Of a stretch of DNA of 64,000 nt, positions 1 through 8,851 are shown in pieces. Made by a program: the position numbers and the translations under genes. The stretch comes from Pseudomonas fluorescens (lineage in GTDB: Bacteria; Pseudomonadota; Gammaproteobacteria; Pseudomonadales; Pseudomonadaceae): the NCBI RefSeq assembly GCF_902497775.2, contig NZ_OZ024668.1, positions 124,001 to 188,000 of the forward strand. Direction: 5' to 3'. Each line of letters opens with the position of its first letter. Positions within the stretch are counted from its first letter, which is position 1. Below the pieces are notes generated by a model. It saw only the letters and a program-made list of their open reading frames with translations. It searched no databases and was not told where the DNA came from.

Positions 1-74
1 AGCCGATCAAGTAAATGTTCACCGGTAAGACCGGTGGCTCCGGCAAGCAGGATGTGCTGAGGCGTCAAGTACAT
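1..74 (-). CDS. NAD(P)-binding Rossmann-fold oxidoreductase, N-terminal fragment
   Basis: Only the first 24 codons are present; the gene leaves the window on the left. The ATG follows a GGGAGAG ribosome binding site by five bases. The peptide contains ILLAGATGLTGEHLL, the glycine-rich GxxGxxG dinucleotide loop directly after the first beta strand, typical of atypical short-chain dehydrogenases of the YbjT/NmrA type. Substrate cannot be told from this fragment. It shares its strand with the downstream C13 peptidase gene to the right but is unlikely to be functionally tied to it. Confidence 0.75.
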   Translation of the reverse strand, partial: MYLTPQHILLAGATGLTGEHLLDR

Positions 75-100
75 GATGTCTCTCCCTTGATACAGTCAGC

Positions 101-1831
101 TTAGTGGTTGCTCGCATTTTTTGCATGTTCACTTGATTGGCCCTCAGCACTTTGCAACGCCTTGCGTGCTTGCTGCTGGCGCAGTCGCTTCCAGTGCTCT
201 AAGACTGCTTTGGGCGCCCAGATCTGCGGCTCGGAGGCGTCAAAGCCTTCAATCGACTCGCGTTCGGCGACGGCGGCCGTGGCTCGGGCGAATGCCTGTT
301 GCAGATCATCGGTCTGGTTCAGGGCCTGGGCGAACAAGGCATCACCGAAATAGGTGAAATCGGCTTCTTCCGAGCAGCCGAACGACACACGGTCGGCACG
401 CGAGGCGGTCATGATCAAGGTCCTGTCGTCCTTGAGCGGGGCGATATAGCCGCCGGAATAGCAGGCCGAGATGACAATAATCTTGTCGCGGTCTTTCAGT
501 GGCGCGAGGGTTGTGGCCAGGGCATCGGCGGGCAGATCAGCCAGCTGCAGGCGCGGCTGGTCGAGGACCAGTTCATGCTCGTGGCTGCCGTGGCTGGTCA
601 GGTAGATGAACACCAGGTCTTCCGGGCCGCTGCGCTCTGCCAGAGTGCGCACCGCGCGGGCGAGGTTCTCGCGGGTGGCCATGGGCCGGTCGGCGAGGTG
701 GTCGCGGTGGTTGACCAGGTTGATCTGGCCCACCGCACCAAAGCGGCTCTTGAGCATGTTGCTGACATAATCGGCTTCGCGCAGGAACACGCTCTGCTTG
801 CCATCGCCGCCAAGGGCCAGGCTGTAGAGTTCGATTTCCGGGGTCGAGGCTGGCACCTTGGCCAGCGCCTGGTCGAGCAGGTTGCCCTGGTTGAGCAGGG
901 CCAGTTCCAGCGGGTCGGGCAACAGCTTGCCGTGCTCGTCGCGCACGCGCTGGCCGCTGAGCCACAGGCCGCTCTCACTGCGCCCGTCGACCAGGGTCAG
1001 GCGGCCATTGCCCTGGTAGGTGTCGTTTTCGAAGCCGCCGACATAGACGCTGCCATCCGGCAACTGCAGGCGGCCGTTACCGGAAAAGCGCCAGTCACGA
1101 AAGTTGCCCTTGTAGTGGCTGCCGTCACTGCCGATCAGCTCGCCCTTGCCGCTGAGCGAGCCATCCTTGAACTGGCCGATCCACACGTCGCCGTCAGCGT
1201 TTTCGTAGCGGCCGCGACCTTCCAGGCGGTTGTCGTGAAAGGCGCCGATGTATTGATCGCCCTCGGCGCTATTGAATGTGCCACTGCCTTCAAGCTGGCC
1301 GTTGACGAAATGGCCGCTGAACTGGTTGCCGCTGGCATCGCTGCGAATGCCTTCGCCATTGGGTTTGCCTCGGGTGAACAGGCCCTGGTACTGGCTGCCG
1401 TCAGCTAGTTCGAGATGGCCGGCGCCGTTGTACTGGTCGTCCTTGAATTGGCCGCGGTAGAGCAGGCCGGGCTCTTTCAAGGTGCCTTCGCCATCGCGCC
1501 GACCCAGCTTGAAGCCGCCGGTGTAGCTGCTGCCTGGCGTCTTCAGGGTGCCCAGGCCGTGGAACAGGCCCTGCTGGAACTGGCCGCGGTAAACCTCGCC
1601 ATTGCTGCCGTGCCACTCGCCCTGACCCTGCCACTGGCCATTGAGGAAGTTGCCCTGGTACCAGCTGCCATTGGGGTAGTCGATACGCCCGGCACCTTGC
1701 AACAGTCCATCGACCACTTCGCCACGATAGCGGCCGCCATCGGGCAGGCGCGCATCAGGGGGCGACAACGGTTCGCCATCACCGCAAGCGGCCAATAGCA
1801 GGGTCAGGGCAAGAGGAACGAGTGGGCGCAT
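101..1831 (-). CDS. MORN-repeat lipoprotein with C-terminal C13 (caspase-like) peptidase domain
   Basis: A 576-residue exported protein. A short signal peptide ends in a lipobox (LLAAC, Cys16), so it should be lipid-anchored in the envelope. Residues about 30-285 hold eleven consecutive MORN-type repeats of the form YxGxFxxGxxxGxGxL, each 20-23 residues. The last 250 residues resemble peptidase family C13: His414 lies in TSHGS after a hydrophobic strand and Cys457 lies in SACYSGG after another, giving the His-Cys dyad of the caspase/legumain fold. Both catalytic residues are intact. MORN repeats are known to form elongated beta sheets that bind partners or membranes; how they relate to the peptidase here is not known to me. 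It lies alone between a MaoC gene and the left-edge oxidoreductase on the same strand. Confidence 0.85.
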   Translation of the reverse strand: MRPLVPLALTLLLAACGDGEPLSPPDARLPDGGRYRGEVVDGLLQGAGRIDYPNGSWYQGNFLNGQWQGQGEWHGSNGEVYRGQFQQGLFHGLGTLKTPGSSYTGGFKLGRRDGEGTLKEPGLLYRGQFKDDQYNGAGHLELADGSQYQGLFTRGKPNGEGIRSDASGNQFSGHFVNGQLEGSGTFNSAEGDQYIGAFHDNRLEGRGRYENADGDVWIGQFKDGSLSGKGELIGSDGSHYKGNFRDWRFSGNGRLQLPDGSVYVGGFENDTYQGNGRLTLVDGRSESGLWLSGQRVRDEHGKLLPDPLELALLNQGNLLDQALAKVPASTPEIELYSLALGGDGKQSVFLREADYVSNMLKSRFGAVGQINLVNHRDHLADRPMATRENLARAVRTLAERSGPEDLVFIYLTSHGSHEHELVLDQPRLQLADLPADALATTLAPLKDRDKIIVISACYSGGYIAPLKDDRTLIMTASRADRVSFGCSEEADFTYFGDALFAQALNQTDDLQQAFARATAAVAERESIEGFDASEPQIWAPKAVLEHWKRLRQQQARKALQSAEGQSSEHAKNASNH

Positions 1832-1878
1832 GGCGGGGTCCGGACGAGTGAGGCCCCGAGTATGCCGCAGAATGCGGC

Positions 1879-1909
1879 GGGTGAAACAGTCGCCAGGACG
1901 GTTTCACCC
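1879..1909 (-). terminator. Hairpin downstream of the MaoC gene
   Basis: Nine-base arms GGGTGAAAC (1879-1887) and GTTTCACCC (1901-1909) around a 13-base loop, just past the MaoC stop codon. There is no run of T after it on the minus strand, so it is at best a weak terminator or an mRNA 3' end stabiliser. Confidence 0.45.
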
Positions 1910-1919
1910 AATGCCTGGA

Positions 1920-2375
1920 TCAGACGAAGCAGAGCGACAGCGGTTCGGCGATGTAGGCGGGTTTTTCCTGGCCTTCGATTTCCAGGGTAGCGGTGGCCTT
2001 GAGCAGCCATTGCCCGGGCTTTTTCTCGGTGACGTCAGTCAGCTCGACTTTCAGCCGCACCTTGCTGTCGACTTTGACCGGCTGGATGAAGCGCACACTG
2101 TCCAGGCCATAGTTGACGACCATTTTCAGGCCTTCGGGCATGACCAGAATGTCCTCCATCAACTTGGGGATCAGCGACAGGGTGAGAAAGCCGTGAGCGA
2201 TGGTGCTGCCAAATGGCGTTTTTGCCGCCTTCACCGGATCGACATGGATGAACTGAAAGTCGCCGGTTGCCTCGGCAAACAGGTTGATGCGTTGTTGATC
2301 GATGGTCAGCCATTCGGAACATCCCAGTTCCTTTCCAACGTACTGCGAAAGCTCTGCAACAGGTACATAGGGCAT
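1920..2375 (-). CDS. MaoC family dehydratase
   Basis: A 151-residue single hot-dog-fold protein of the R-specific enoyl-CoA hydratase (MaoC/PhaJ) family. The signature segment is intact: a D-x-x-P/H-type active-site region reads FAEATGDFQFIHVDP (Asp and His about residues 40-45), followed by a small-residue helix containing GSTIAHGFLTLSL. The start ATG is preceded by GGAGAG with five bases between. The usual substrate is a short to medium chain enoyl-CoA; which one cannot be read from sequence. It faces the lrgA gene divergently across 150 bases that hold a TATAAT-type promoter for lrgA. Confidence 0.9.
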   Translation of the reverse strand: MPYVPVAELSQYVGKELGCSEWLTIDQQRINLFAEATGDFQFIHVDPVKAAKTPFGSTIAHGFLTLSLIPKLMEDILVMPEGLKMVVNYGLDSVRFIQPVKVDSKVRLKVELTDVTEKKPGQWLLKATATLEIEGQEKPAYIAEPLSLCFV

Positions 2376-2501
2376 TGTGACTCTCCAGATTGTCTTTGGT
2401 TTTCTTATGACTTCGGCAGATTCGAAAGTCTAAGATCAGCACGCTCGCTGGATGCGGTCAAGTCGGCGAATATCGGCTTATAGCGCGGTCGTTAGCGTGC
2501 T

Positions 2502-2507
2502 TATAAT
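2502..2507 (+). promoter_or_regulatory. Probable -10 element of the lrgA-lrgB-Lon-domain operon
   Basis: A perfect TATAAT hexamer lies 27 bases before the lrgA start. The matching -35 region (TTATAG at 2478-2483, 18-base spacer) is poor, so the promoter may need an activator. Confidence 0.45.
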
Positions 2508-2533
2508 GGCCGCCAGGCTTCAAGGAGATGCTT

Positions 2534-2896
2534 ATGCTGTTGCGTGGTTTGACCTGGCTGGTGCTGTTCCAGTTGCTCGGAACGGCAATCAATCACCTGT
2601 TGGTGCCGATCCTGCCCGGGCCGATCATCGGCCTGCTGTTGCTGCTGGTGTACCTGATGCTGCGCGGCGAGGTGGGCGCGCCCCTGAGCGAGGCGGCCAA
2701 CAGCCTGCTGCGCTACCTGCCACTGCTGCTGGTGCCGCCGGCGGTGGGGGTGATGGTCTACGCCGCGGATATCGCCGCGGACTTCTGGGCCATCGTCGGT
2801 GCCCTGGTGCTGTCGGCGCTGCTCACGCTGGTGTTCGTCGGTGTGCTGATGCACAAGCTGATGGCCCGCCAGGGCAGCCATGAGGAGCAGCCATGA
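2534..2896 (+). CDS. lrgA: CidA/LrgA family membrane protein
   Basis: A 120-residue protein with four predicted membrane segments, the usual size of the LrgA/CidA holin-like family. The start at 2534 is preferred over an ATG six bases upstream because the AAGGAG at 2522-2527 directly abuts the first ATG and is correctly spaced only for the second. The family has been linked to murein hydrolase control and, more recently, to export of small metabolites such as pyruvate; the role in this organism is inferred only. The gene overlaps lrgB by four bases (ATGA), so the two are translationally coupled and probably form one complex. Confidence 0.88.
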   Translation: MLLRGLTWLVLFQLLGTAINHLLVPILPGPIIGLLLLLVYLMLRGEVGAPLSEAANSLLRYLPLLLVPPAVGVMVYAADIAADFWAIVGALVLSALLTLVFVGVLMHKLMARQGSHEEQP

Positions 2897-3609
2897 GCCT
2901 GGACTGGAGCGGCGCCGTCAATGCCGTCATTCACCATCCGCTGTTCGGCATCGGCATCACCCTGGGCGCCTACCAACTGGTGCTGGCGGCCTACGAGAAA
3001 ACCCGCTGGATCTTCCTGCAGCCGGTACTGGTGTCGATGCTGGTGGTCATTGGCGTACTGCTCACCTGCGGCCTGACCTACAGCGAGTACCGCAAAAGCA
3101 CCGAGATCATGAACATTCTCCTGGGCCCGGCGACCGTGGCCCTGGCGGTACCGCTCTATCTCAACCTGCGGCGCATTCGCCAGCTGTTCTGGCCGACCTT
3201 TACTACGCTGGTAATCGGAGGGGTGTTCGCCACGGGTGCCTGCTTGTTGCTGGGCTGGTGGTTCGGCGCCGAGCACATGATCCTGATGACCATGGCACCC
3301 AAGTCGGTGACTTCGCCGATTGCCATGCTGGTGGCCGAGCAGATTGGCGGCGTGGCCGCGCTGGCGGCGGTGTTCGTCCTGATCACCGGAGTGATCGGGG
3401 CGATTTTCGGCCCGGCGCTGTTGTCGCGTTGTGGTGTGCACAGCCCGGAAGCGCGTGGCATGGCTCTGGGCGTGACGGCGCATGCGGTGGGCACTTCGGT
3501 AGCACTGCAGGAAAGTGAAGAGTGCGGGGCCTTCGCGGCCCTGGCGATGAGCCTGATGGGGGTTGCCACGGCGGTATTCCTGCCACTGGCGGTTAGCCTG
3601 GTTGCTTGA
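2893..3609 (+). CDS. lrgB: LrgB/CidB family integral membrane protein
   Basis: A 238-residue polytopic membrane protein (about six or seven hydrophobic stretches), the expected length for LrgB. The conserved family segment MAPKSVTSPIAM appears near residue 135, and a second small-residue-rich stretch HAVGTSVALQ near residue 200. It is the partner of the preceding LrgA-type gene, with which it overlaps by four bases. Proposed functions for the pair are control of murein hydrolase release or a small-molecule export channel; the sequence does not decide between them. Confidence 0.9.
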   Translation: MSLDWSGAVNAVIHHPLFGIGITLGAYQLVLAAYEKTRWIFLQPVLVSMLVVIGVLLTCGLTYSEYRKSTEIMNILLGPATVALAVPLYLNLRRIRQLFWPTFTTLVIGGVFATGACLLLGWWFGAEHMILMTMAPKSVTSPIAMLVAEQIGGVAALAAVFVLITGVIGAIFGPALLSRCGVHSPEARGMALGVTAHAVGTSVALQESEECGAFAALAMSLMGVATAVFLPLAVSLVA

Positions 3610-3618
3610 GGAGTTGCA

Positions 3619-4209
3619 ATGACGTTACCCCTGTTTCCGCTCAATACCGTGCTGTTCCCGGGCTGCTTTCTCGATTTGCAGATCTTCGAGGCGCGCTACC
3701 TGGACATGATCGGCCGCATCATGAAACAGGGCGGCGGCTTTGGCGTGGTGTGCATCCTCGAAGGCGAACAGGTGGGCGCTGCGCCCAGCGGTTTCTCGCC
3801 GATCGGCTGTGAGGCGGTGATTCGCGATTTCCAGCAGCAGGACAACGGCCTGTTGGGGATTCGGGTCGAGGGCACCCGGCGCTTTCGCGTCGGGCCGTTC
3901 GAGGTGCAGAAGGACCAGTTGCTGGTGGCTGATGTGTCCTGGTTGCCGGAACTTGCCGACGAGCCACTGGAAGATGACCATCACGACTTGCTGGCGCTGC
4001 TGCAGGCCCTGGGTGAGCACCCGATGGTCGAAGCCCTGGGCATGCCGGTGACGGTGGGCGGGCAGCAGGCGCTGGCCAACCAGCTCGCCTATCTGCTGCC
4101 GTTCGTTGAAGAAGACAAGCTCGACCTGCTGGCCATCGACTCACCACACAAACGCCTGGAGGCTATCCAGGCGCTGCTCGATCGACTGCAGGGCGAACTG
4201 TTTGCCTGA
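3619..4209 (+). CDS. Lon substrate-binding (LON N-terminal) domain protein
   Basis: A 196-residue soluble protein that corresponds to the N-terminal domain of Lon protease alone: the start LPLFPLNTVLFPG and the following IFEARYLDMI are the family hallmarks. No AAA+ or peptidase part follows, so it cannot be a protease itself. Stand-alone LON-domain proteins are widespread in proteobacteria and of uncertain function; binding of unfolded or client proteins is the usual guess. It starts nine bases after lrgB with a clear GAGGAG site, so it is in the same operon, and it ends four bases before the convergent DedA-PAP2 gene. Confidence 0.88.
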   Translation: MTLPLFPLNTVLFPGCFLDLQIFEARYLDMIGRIMKQGGGFGVVCILEGEQVGAAPSGFSPIGCEAVIRDFQQQDNGLLGIRVEGTRRFRVGPFEVQKDQLLVADVSWLPELADEPLEDDHHDLLALLQALGEHPMVEALGMPVTVGGQQALANQLAYLLPFVEEDKLDLLAIDSPHKRLEAIQALLDRLQGELFA

Positions 4210-4213
4210 GCTG

Positions 4214-5530
4214 TCAGTACTGGTAGCGCAGCAGGGCGTGTGGCAATGAGTGCAAAGCGAAAAACGCCAGCAAGGCAACGCAGGCCGGCAGAATCAACCA
4301 CCAGACCTTCAGCGGCAGGGCGGTGAGCGGTTGGCGATACTGGGTCAGGGTCAGGCTGGTAGCGCACACGCCGCAGGCGAGCATGGCGCCGGCGAGGATG
4401 TCGGTCGGCCAGTGCGCCCCCAGGTATACCCGTGACAGGGCAATCGACAGCGCCGGGATGCAGCCCAGCATAATCCAGGTCAGGCGCATGCGCGGCGGCT
4501 GCCCGCGCCCGGCCAGCACGGCCAGTACCAGAAAGAACGCAAACGATGCCGAGCTGTGGCCGCTGGGCATGCTGTAGGTGGTCAGCGGGTCGGTCAGCAC
4601 CTCCGGGCGCGCTCGGGCAAACAGCCATTTGAGGCTGCCATTGGCCAGAGCCGTGCCGATCAGGGTGCTGCCGGCGAAAATCGCCGGGCGCCATTGCCGG
4701 GCCAGCAGCAACAGGCCGGTGAGCAGGCCGCCGAGGAAGAACTGGGTACGGAAGTCGCCGAGGCGGGTGATCAGCACTACGGTGCCATCGATGGCGCGGT
4801 TGCGGTTTTCCTGGATCAGGGTCATCAGGCCCTGGTCGAACTGGGTCAGGTACGGCCAGCCGAGAAACAGCCCGATCAAGGCCAGCAGGCTCATCCCGGC
4901 AATCAGCCGGGTGCCGCGACGCATGCTGCGCAGGCTGCTGTTGACGCTGAGGCCGATCAGCACCGCCAGGCCGCCCATCACCACCCCCGCCTGTGGCCAG
5001 AAACCCTCCGGCAACGGCAGGCGCATGGCCGCGCCGGTGGCCCAGCCCGGCAGCAGGTAGGCCACCGCCCAGCCAGCGCCGGCCAGCAGGCTGACGGCGA
5101 TAAAGCGCGGCAGCGGCATGTCGAACATGCCGGCGACCATCGGCAGCATCGGTCGCAGCGGGCCGATGAAGCGCCCGACCAGCAGGCTGGCGATGCCGTA
5201 GCGCTGGAAGTAGGTCTCGGCGCTGCCGATCCACTCAGGGTGGTGGCGCAGCAGCGGCAAGCGGCGGATGTTCTGGTGAAAGCGCCGGCCCAAGGTGTAG
5301 GAGATCGCATCGCCGAGCAAGCCACCGGCAAAACCCAGCAACAAGGTTTCGCCCAGGCTTAGTGCGCCGCTGCCGGCCAGTACCGCGACGGCGAACAGCA
5401 GAACGGTGCCGGGGACGATGATCCCGGCAATCGCCAGGCATTCCACGCAGGCCACCAGAAAAATTGCCAAGCCCAGCCACTGCGGGTTGGCGCTGAGCCA
5501 GGTGGTCATGCTGTCGAGCCATGGGCCCAT
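4214..5530 (-). CDS. DedA-family / PAP2-phosphatase fusion membrane protein
   Basis: A 438-residue polytopic protein joining two lipid-related modules. The N-terminal half (about 1-200) is a DedA/SNARE-associated domain with the segment GRFIGPLRPMLPMVAG that carries the conserved R-x-P motif; DedA proteins take part in flipping undecaprenyl phosphate and phospholipids. The C-terminal half (about 230-430) is a type 2 phosphatidic acid phosphatase with all three motifs: KWLFARARP, PSGH, and SRVYLGAHWPTD. The combination suggests a membrane enzyme that both moves and dephosphorylates a lipid carrier or phospholipid; that link is inference. It ends four bases from the convergent Lon-domain gene and starts five bases after the mpg stop, so it may be cotranscribed with mpg. 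Confidence 0.88.
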   Translation of the reverse strand: MGPWLDSMTTWLSANPQWLGLAIFLVACVECLAIAGIIVPGTVLLFAVAVLAGSGALSLGETLLLGFAGGLLGDAISYTLGRRFHQNIRRLPLLRHHPEWIGSAETYFQRYGIASLLVGRFIGPLRPMLPMVAGMFDMPLPRFIAVSLLAGAGWAVAYLLPGWATGAAMRLPLPEGFWPQAGVVMGGLAVLIGLSVNSSLRSMRRGTRLIAGMSLLALIGLFLGWPYLTQFDQGLMTLIQENRNRAIDGTVVLITRLGDFRTQFFLGGLLTGLLLLARQWRPAIFAGSTLIGTALANGSLKWLFARARPEVLTDPLTTYSMPSGHSSASFAFFLVLAVLAGRGQPPRMRLTWIMLGCIPALSIALSRVYLGAHWPTDILAGAMLACGVCATSLTLTQYRQPLTALPLKVWWLILPACVALLAFFALHSLPHALLRYQY

Positions 5531-5534
5531 CGTG

Positions 5535-6227
5535 TCAGTTTCCTTGTGTCAGTAAAAAGTAGTCCCGGCCTTCGACTTGACCCCGGCGCAGCGGGTTCCG
5601 TGTGCAATGGCGGGTGAAGTCGGCGTCGACGAAACGGTAGGGCAGATGTTCATCGCGGCCGTGGGGAATCCCCAAGCGGGTGGTCTGGATAATTTGTTTC
5701 ACGTTGATACCGCAGTCTTCGACAAACAGTTGCTCGGCATCGAAGCGTTTACCGTCCCAATGCGGCACTTTCAGGCCCAGGGCCTTGCACAGCAGGGTCT
5801 GGCCGGCGCAGAGGCGTTCGGGCGGGCGCGGCTGGCCGTTGGCGTCGGGGTTGTTCAGTTGCATTTGCGCCAGGCTGTTGGTGTCCGACAGGGCGTCGAC
5901 AAACGGATAGGCCGATTTGATCAGCACGGCGTTGCCAGGGCCGTGAGCGCTGAAGTTCAGCGAGTCGCCACCGCGGGCGTAGTACATGTAGATGTGCCCG
6001 CCGTCGAGGAACAGCGCCCGGCGTTTCTCGGTGTAGCCAAGCGAGGCGTGGCTGCCCTTGTCGGTGAGGTAGTAGGCCTCGGTCTCGATGATCCGTGCCG
6101 CCAGCCAGTAGGGGCCGTGGCGGTGGCGGATGACCTTGCCCAGCAGAGCCCTGGCCAGTTCGCCGGCGTCGCGGTCGAAAAAGCTGTCAGGCAGGGCCTT
6201 GAGCGGGCAGGGGGCGGAGTCGGGCAT
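5535..6227 (-). CDS. mpg: DNA-3-methyladenine glycosylase (AAG/Mpg family)
   Basis: A 230-residue enzyme that excises alkylated purines in base excision repair. It resembles the AAG fold: [12 protein letters not shown], then the catalytic glutamate region RIIETEAY, the intercalating-residue region around [16 protein letters not shown], and a C-terminal RNPLRRG. The start at 6227 ([10 protein letters not shown]) matches where the family begins; an extended frame reaching 6332 would add 35 residues without family character. The ribosome binding site is weak. It is divergent from proA across 184 bases. The family has no cysteine-rich or helix-hairpin-helix elements, consistent with this sequence. 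Confidence 0.9.
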   Translation of the reverse strand: MPDSAPCPLKALPDSFFDRDAGELARALLGKVIRHRHGPYWLAARIIETEAYYLTDKGSHASLGYTEKRRALFLDGGHIYMYYARGGDSLNFSAHGPGNAVLIKSAYPFVDALSDTNSLAQMQLNNPDANGQPRPPERLCAGQTLLCKALGLKVPHWDGKRFDAEQLFVEDCGINVKQIIQTTRLGIPHGRDEHLPYRFVDADFTRHCTRNPLRRGQVEGRDYFLLTQGN

Positions 6228-6369
6228 ACGGGCAGGTTCGCGGGTGGACAGGTGGGCGATGATAGCAATTTCTGCCTTAACCAACCCTGAATGGTCATTA
6301 TGGAGTGGGGAAGCGGCACTCTTTTCGACCATCCGCCTGTCACCGCTGGGCGTGGGACCACGCGACAGT

Positions 6370-6375
6370 TATAAT
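6370..6375 (+). promoter_or_regulatory. Probable -10 element for proA and the downstream cluster
   Basis: TATAAT lies 36 bases before the proA ATG, in the mpg-proA divergent gap. No good -35 hexamer is present at 16-18 bases, so the promoter is only partly supported. Confidence 0.45.
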
Positions 6376-6411
6376 CATCCGATTTTCCCCTTCGCCAAGA
6401 CCACTGAGCCC

Positions 6412-7683
6412 ATGACTGAGTCCGTTCTTGACTACATGACCCGCCTGGGGCGCGCTGCCCGCGCGGCGTCGCGCGTGATCGGCCGTGCCAGCACCGCGCA
6501 GAAGAACCGCGCCCTGCAAGCCGCCGCCAACGCCCTGGACGCTGCCCGCGCCGAGCTGACCGCCGCCAATGAGCTGGACCTCGCCGCTGGCCGCGCCAAT
6601 GGCCTGGAACCGGCCATGCTCGAGCGCCTGGCGCTGACCCCGGCACGCATCGACGGCATGATCGTCGGCCTGCGTCAGGTGGCCAGCCTGCCGGACCCGG
6701 TCGGCGCGATCCGCGACATGAGCTACCGGCCATCGGGTATCCAGGTCGGCAAGATGCGCGTACCGCTGGGGGTGATCGGCATCATTTACGAGTCGCGTCC
6801 GAACGTGACCATCGACGCTGCCAGCCTGTGCCTCAAGTCGGGCAACGCCACCATCTTGCGTGGCGGCTCCGAGGCCATCCACTCCAACCGTGCCATTGCC
6901 ACTTGCATCCAGCGCGGCCTGGCCGAGGCCGGCTTGCCGGCAGCCGTGGTGCAAGTGGTTGAAACCACCGATCGCGAAGCGGTCGGTGCGCTGATCAGCA
7001 TGCCGGAGTTTGTCGATGTCATCGTGCCGCGTGGCGGCAAGGGCCTGATCGAGCGCATCAGCCGCGACGCGCGGGTGCCGGTAATCAAGCACCTGGACGG
7101 TATCTGCCACGTCTATGTGGCCGCGCATGCCGAGCTGGACAAGGCCCGGCGCATTGCCTTCAACGCCAAGACCTACCGCTATGGCATCTGCGGGGCGATG
7201 GAAACCCTGCTGGTCGATCAGTCGATAGCTGCCGAGTTTTTGCCGGAAATGGCCCGCCAATTTCGGGAAAAAGGCGTCGAACTGCGCGGTTGCGAGCGTA
7301 CCCTTGAAATTATCGAGGCGGTGCCGGCGACAGAAGCGGACTGGAACACCGAATACCTCGCGGCGATTCTGTCGATCCGTGTGGTGGACGGCCTGGACCA
7401 GGCCATCGAGCACATCAATCGCTATGGTTCGCACCATACCGACTCGATCGTGACCGAACATCAGGCGCAGGCTCGCCAGTTCATGGCCGAGGTCGATTCG
7501 TCGTCGGTGATGATCAACACCCCGACCTGCTTTGCCGACGGGTTCGAATACGGCCTGGGCGCAGAGATCGGTATTTCCACCGACAAGCTGCACGCCCGCG
7601 GCCCGGTCGGCCTGGAAGGCCTGACCTGCGAGAAATACGTGGTGATCGGCGACGGTCAGCTACGCGGACAGGAGTCGCTCTGA
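6412..7683 (+). CDS. proA: Glutamate-5-semialdehyde dehydrogenase (gamma-glutamyl phosphate reductase)
   Basis: A 423-residue NADPH enzyme catalysing the second step of proline synthesis, reduction of glutamyl-5-phosphate to the semialdehyde. Length matches the family. Recognisable parts are the N-terminal helical region, [20 protein letters not shown], the phosphate-binding [10 protein letters not shown], and the catalytic Cys260 in [12 protein letters not shown]. The start at 6412 is chosen because it is the first ATG after the TATAAT promoter and gives the normal N-terminus ([13 protein letters not shown]). It heads the nadD-rsfS-rlmH-mrdA-rodA run; only one base separates it from nadD, so the two are cotranscribed. 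Confidence 0.96.
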   Translation: MTESVLDYMTRLGRAARAASRVIGRASTAQKNRALQAAANALDAARAELTAANELDLAAGRANGLEPAMLERLALTPARIDGMIVGLRQVASLPDPVGAIRDMSYRPSGIQVGKMRVPLGVIGIIYESRPNVTIDAASLCLKSGNATILRGGSEAIHSNRAIATCIQRGLAEAGLPAAVVQVVETTDREAVGALISMPEFVDVIVPRGGKGLIERISRDARVPVIKHLDGICHVYVAAHAELDKARRIAFNAKTYRYGICGAMETLLVDQSIAAEFLPEMARQFREKGVELRGCERTLEIIEAVPATEADWNTEYLAAILSIRVVDGLDQAIEHINRYGSHHTDSIVTEHQAQARQFMAEVDSSSVMINTPTCFADGFEYGLGAEIGISTDKLHARGPVGLEGLTCEKYVVIGDGQLRGQESL

Positions 7684-7684
7684 C

Positions 7685-8371
7685 TTGGCCGAGCGCAAAC
7701 CGCTCGCCCCAGTCTCGACGATGTCGCCCGCCCGGCGCATCGGCGTGCTCGGCGGGACATTCGACCCGGTGCACATCGGTCACCTGCGCAGTGCGCTGGA
7801 GGTAGCCGAGGTGCTGGCGCTGGACGAGCTGCGGCTGATGCCCAACGCCCGCCCGCCGCACCGCGACACGCCACAGGTGTCGGCCCAGGACCGCCTGGCG
7901 ATGGTCCAGTGTGCTGTACAGGGCGTGCCGACGCTGTCGGTCGATGCCCGCGAGCTGGCCCGTGACAAGCCGTCGTACACCATTGAAACGCTGGAACTGA
8001 TGCGTGCTGAAATGGCCGCCTCGGAGCAGCTGTTTCTGCTGCTGGGCTGGGACGCGTTCTGCGGCCTGCCCAGTTGGCACCGTTGGGAAGAATTGCTGCA
8101 ACACTGTCATATCCTGGTGCTGCAACGCCCGGATGCCGACGTCGAGCCGCCGGATGCCTTGCGCAACCTGCTGGCCGCACGTTCGGTCAGTGATCCGCAG
8201 GCCCTGGACGGGCCTGCCGGGAATATTGCATTCGTCTGGCAGACGCCGCTTGCGGTGTCAGCCACGCAGATCCGACAGCTGCTGGCCAGCGGCAAGTCGG
8301 TGCGGTTTCTGGTGCCGGACGCAGTACTGGCCTACATCGATGCGCACAACCTTTACCGTGCGCCGAACTGA
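7685..8371 (+). CDS. nadD: Nicotinate-nucleotide adenylyltransferase
   Basis: Joins ATP and nicotinate mononucleotide to form deamido-NAD. The nucleotidyltransferase signature [15 protein letters not shown] lies near the N-terminus and the ISATQIR-like motif ([10 protein letters not shown]) near the end. Two starts are possible: TTG at 7685 (228 residues), which has an ACAGGAG site ten bases upstream and sits one base after the proA stop, and ATG at 7721 (216 residues), which lacks a recognisable site. I prefer the TTG on ribosome-site grounds but the extra twelve residues are not part of the catalytic domain. Classic position upstream of rsfS. Confidence 0.93.
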   Translation: MAERKPLAPVSTMSPARRIGVLGGTFDPVHIGHLRSALEVAEVLALDELRLMPNARPPHRDTPQVSAQDRLAMVQCAVQGVPTLSVDARELARDKPSYTIETLELMRAEMAASEQLFLLLGWDAFCGLPSWHRWEELLQHCHILVLQRPDADVEPPDALRNLLAARSVSDPQALDGPAGNIAFVWQTPLAVSATQIRQLLASGKSVRFLVPDAVLAYIDAHNLYRAPN

Positions 8372-8416
8372 GGGTGCTGAGAAGCGCCCCATACTATTGA
8401 GTTGAATGAGTTTTAT

Positions 8417-8842
8417 ATGACCAAGCAAAAACACAACGTCAGCGCCGAAGAGCTGGTCGAACTGACCAAGGCAGCCCTGGAAGACGTCAAGGCCCAGGAC
8501 ATCCAGGTCATCGACGTAAAAGAAAAGCACAGCCTGACCGATTACATGATCATCGCTACCGGTACCTCCAACCGCCAGATCAGCGCGATGCTGGAAAAGG
8601 TCCGTGAGCAGGTCAAGGCCAAGGGCGTGCAGCCTCTGGGCGAAGAAGGCAAGGGCGACAGCGACTGGGTACTGCTTGACCTCAACGACGTCATCGTTCA
8701 CATGATGACCGCCGCTGCCCGTCAGTTCTACGACCTCGAACGTCTGTGGATGGGTGCCGAGCAAAGCCGCGCCGCCGATGGCAAGCACCACAGCCCGGAA
8801 AACACCCACGACTTTTCAGACAAGCTGAAAGATCGGGAATAA
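8417..8842 (+). CDS. rsfS: Ribosome silencing factor RsfS
   Basis: A 141-residue protein of the RsfS/Iojap family that binds ribosomal protein uL14 (L14) and blocks subunit joining during starvation. Core family segments are VIDVKEKHSLTDYMIIATGTSNRQ and GDSDWVLLDLNDVIVHMMTAAARQFYDLERLW. The ATG at 8417 has a GAG-type site six bases upstream; a TTG at 8402 in the same frame would add five residues and is less likely. It lies between nadD and rlmH, the usual position in gammaproteobacteria. Confidence 0.94.
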   Translation: MTKQKHNVSAEELVELTKAALEDVKAQDIQVIDVKEKHSLTDYMIIATGTSNRQISAMLEKVREQVKAKGVQPLGEEGKGDSDWVLLDLNDVIVHMMTAAARQFYDLERLWMGAEQSRAADGKHHSPENTHDFSDKLKDRE

Positions 8843-8851
8843 GGAAGGCTC

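Noticed and set aside
299..1408. Long open frame antisense to the MORN/C13 peptidase gene
   Set aside because: The opposite strand encodes a full protein with repeats, lipobox and catalytic motifs; the antisense frame has no family character and reflects high GC content.
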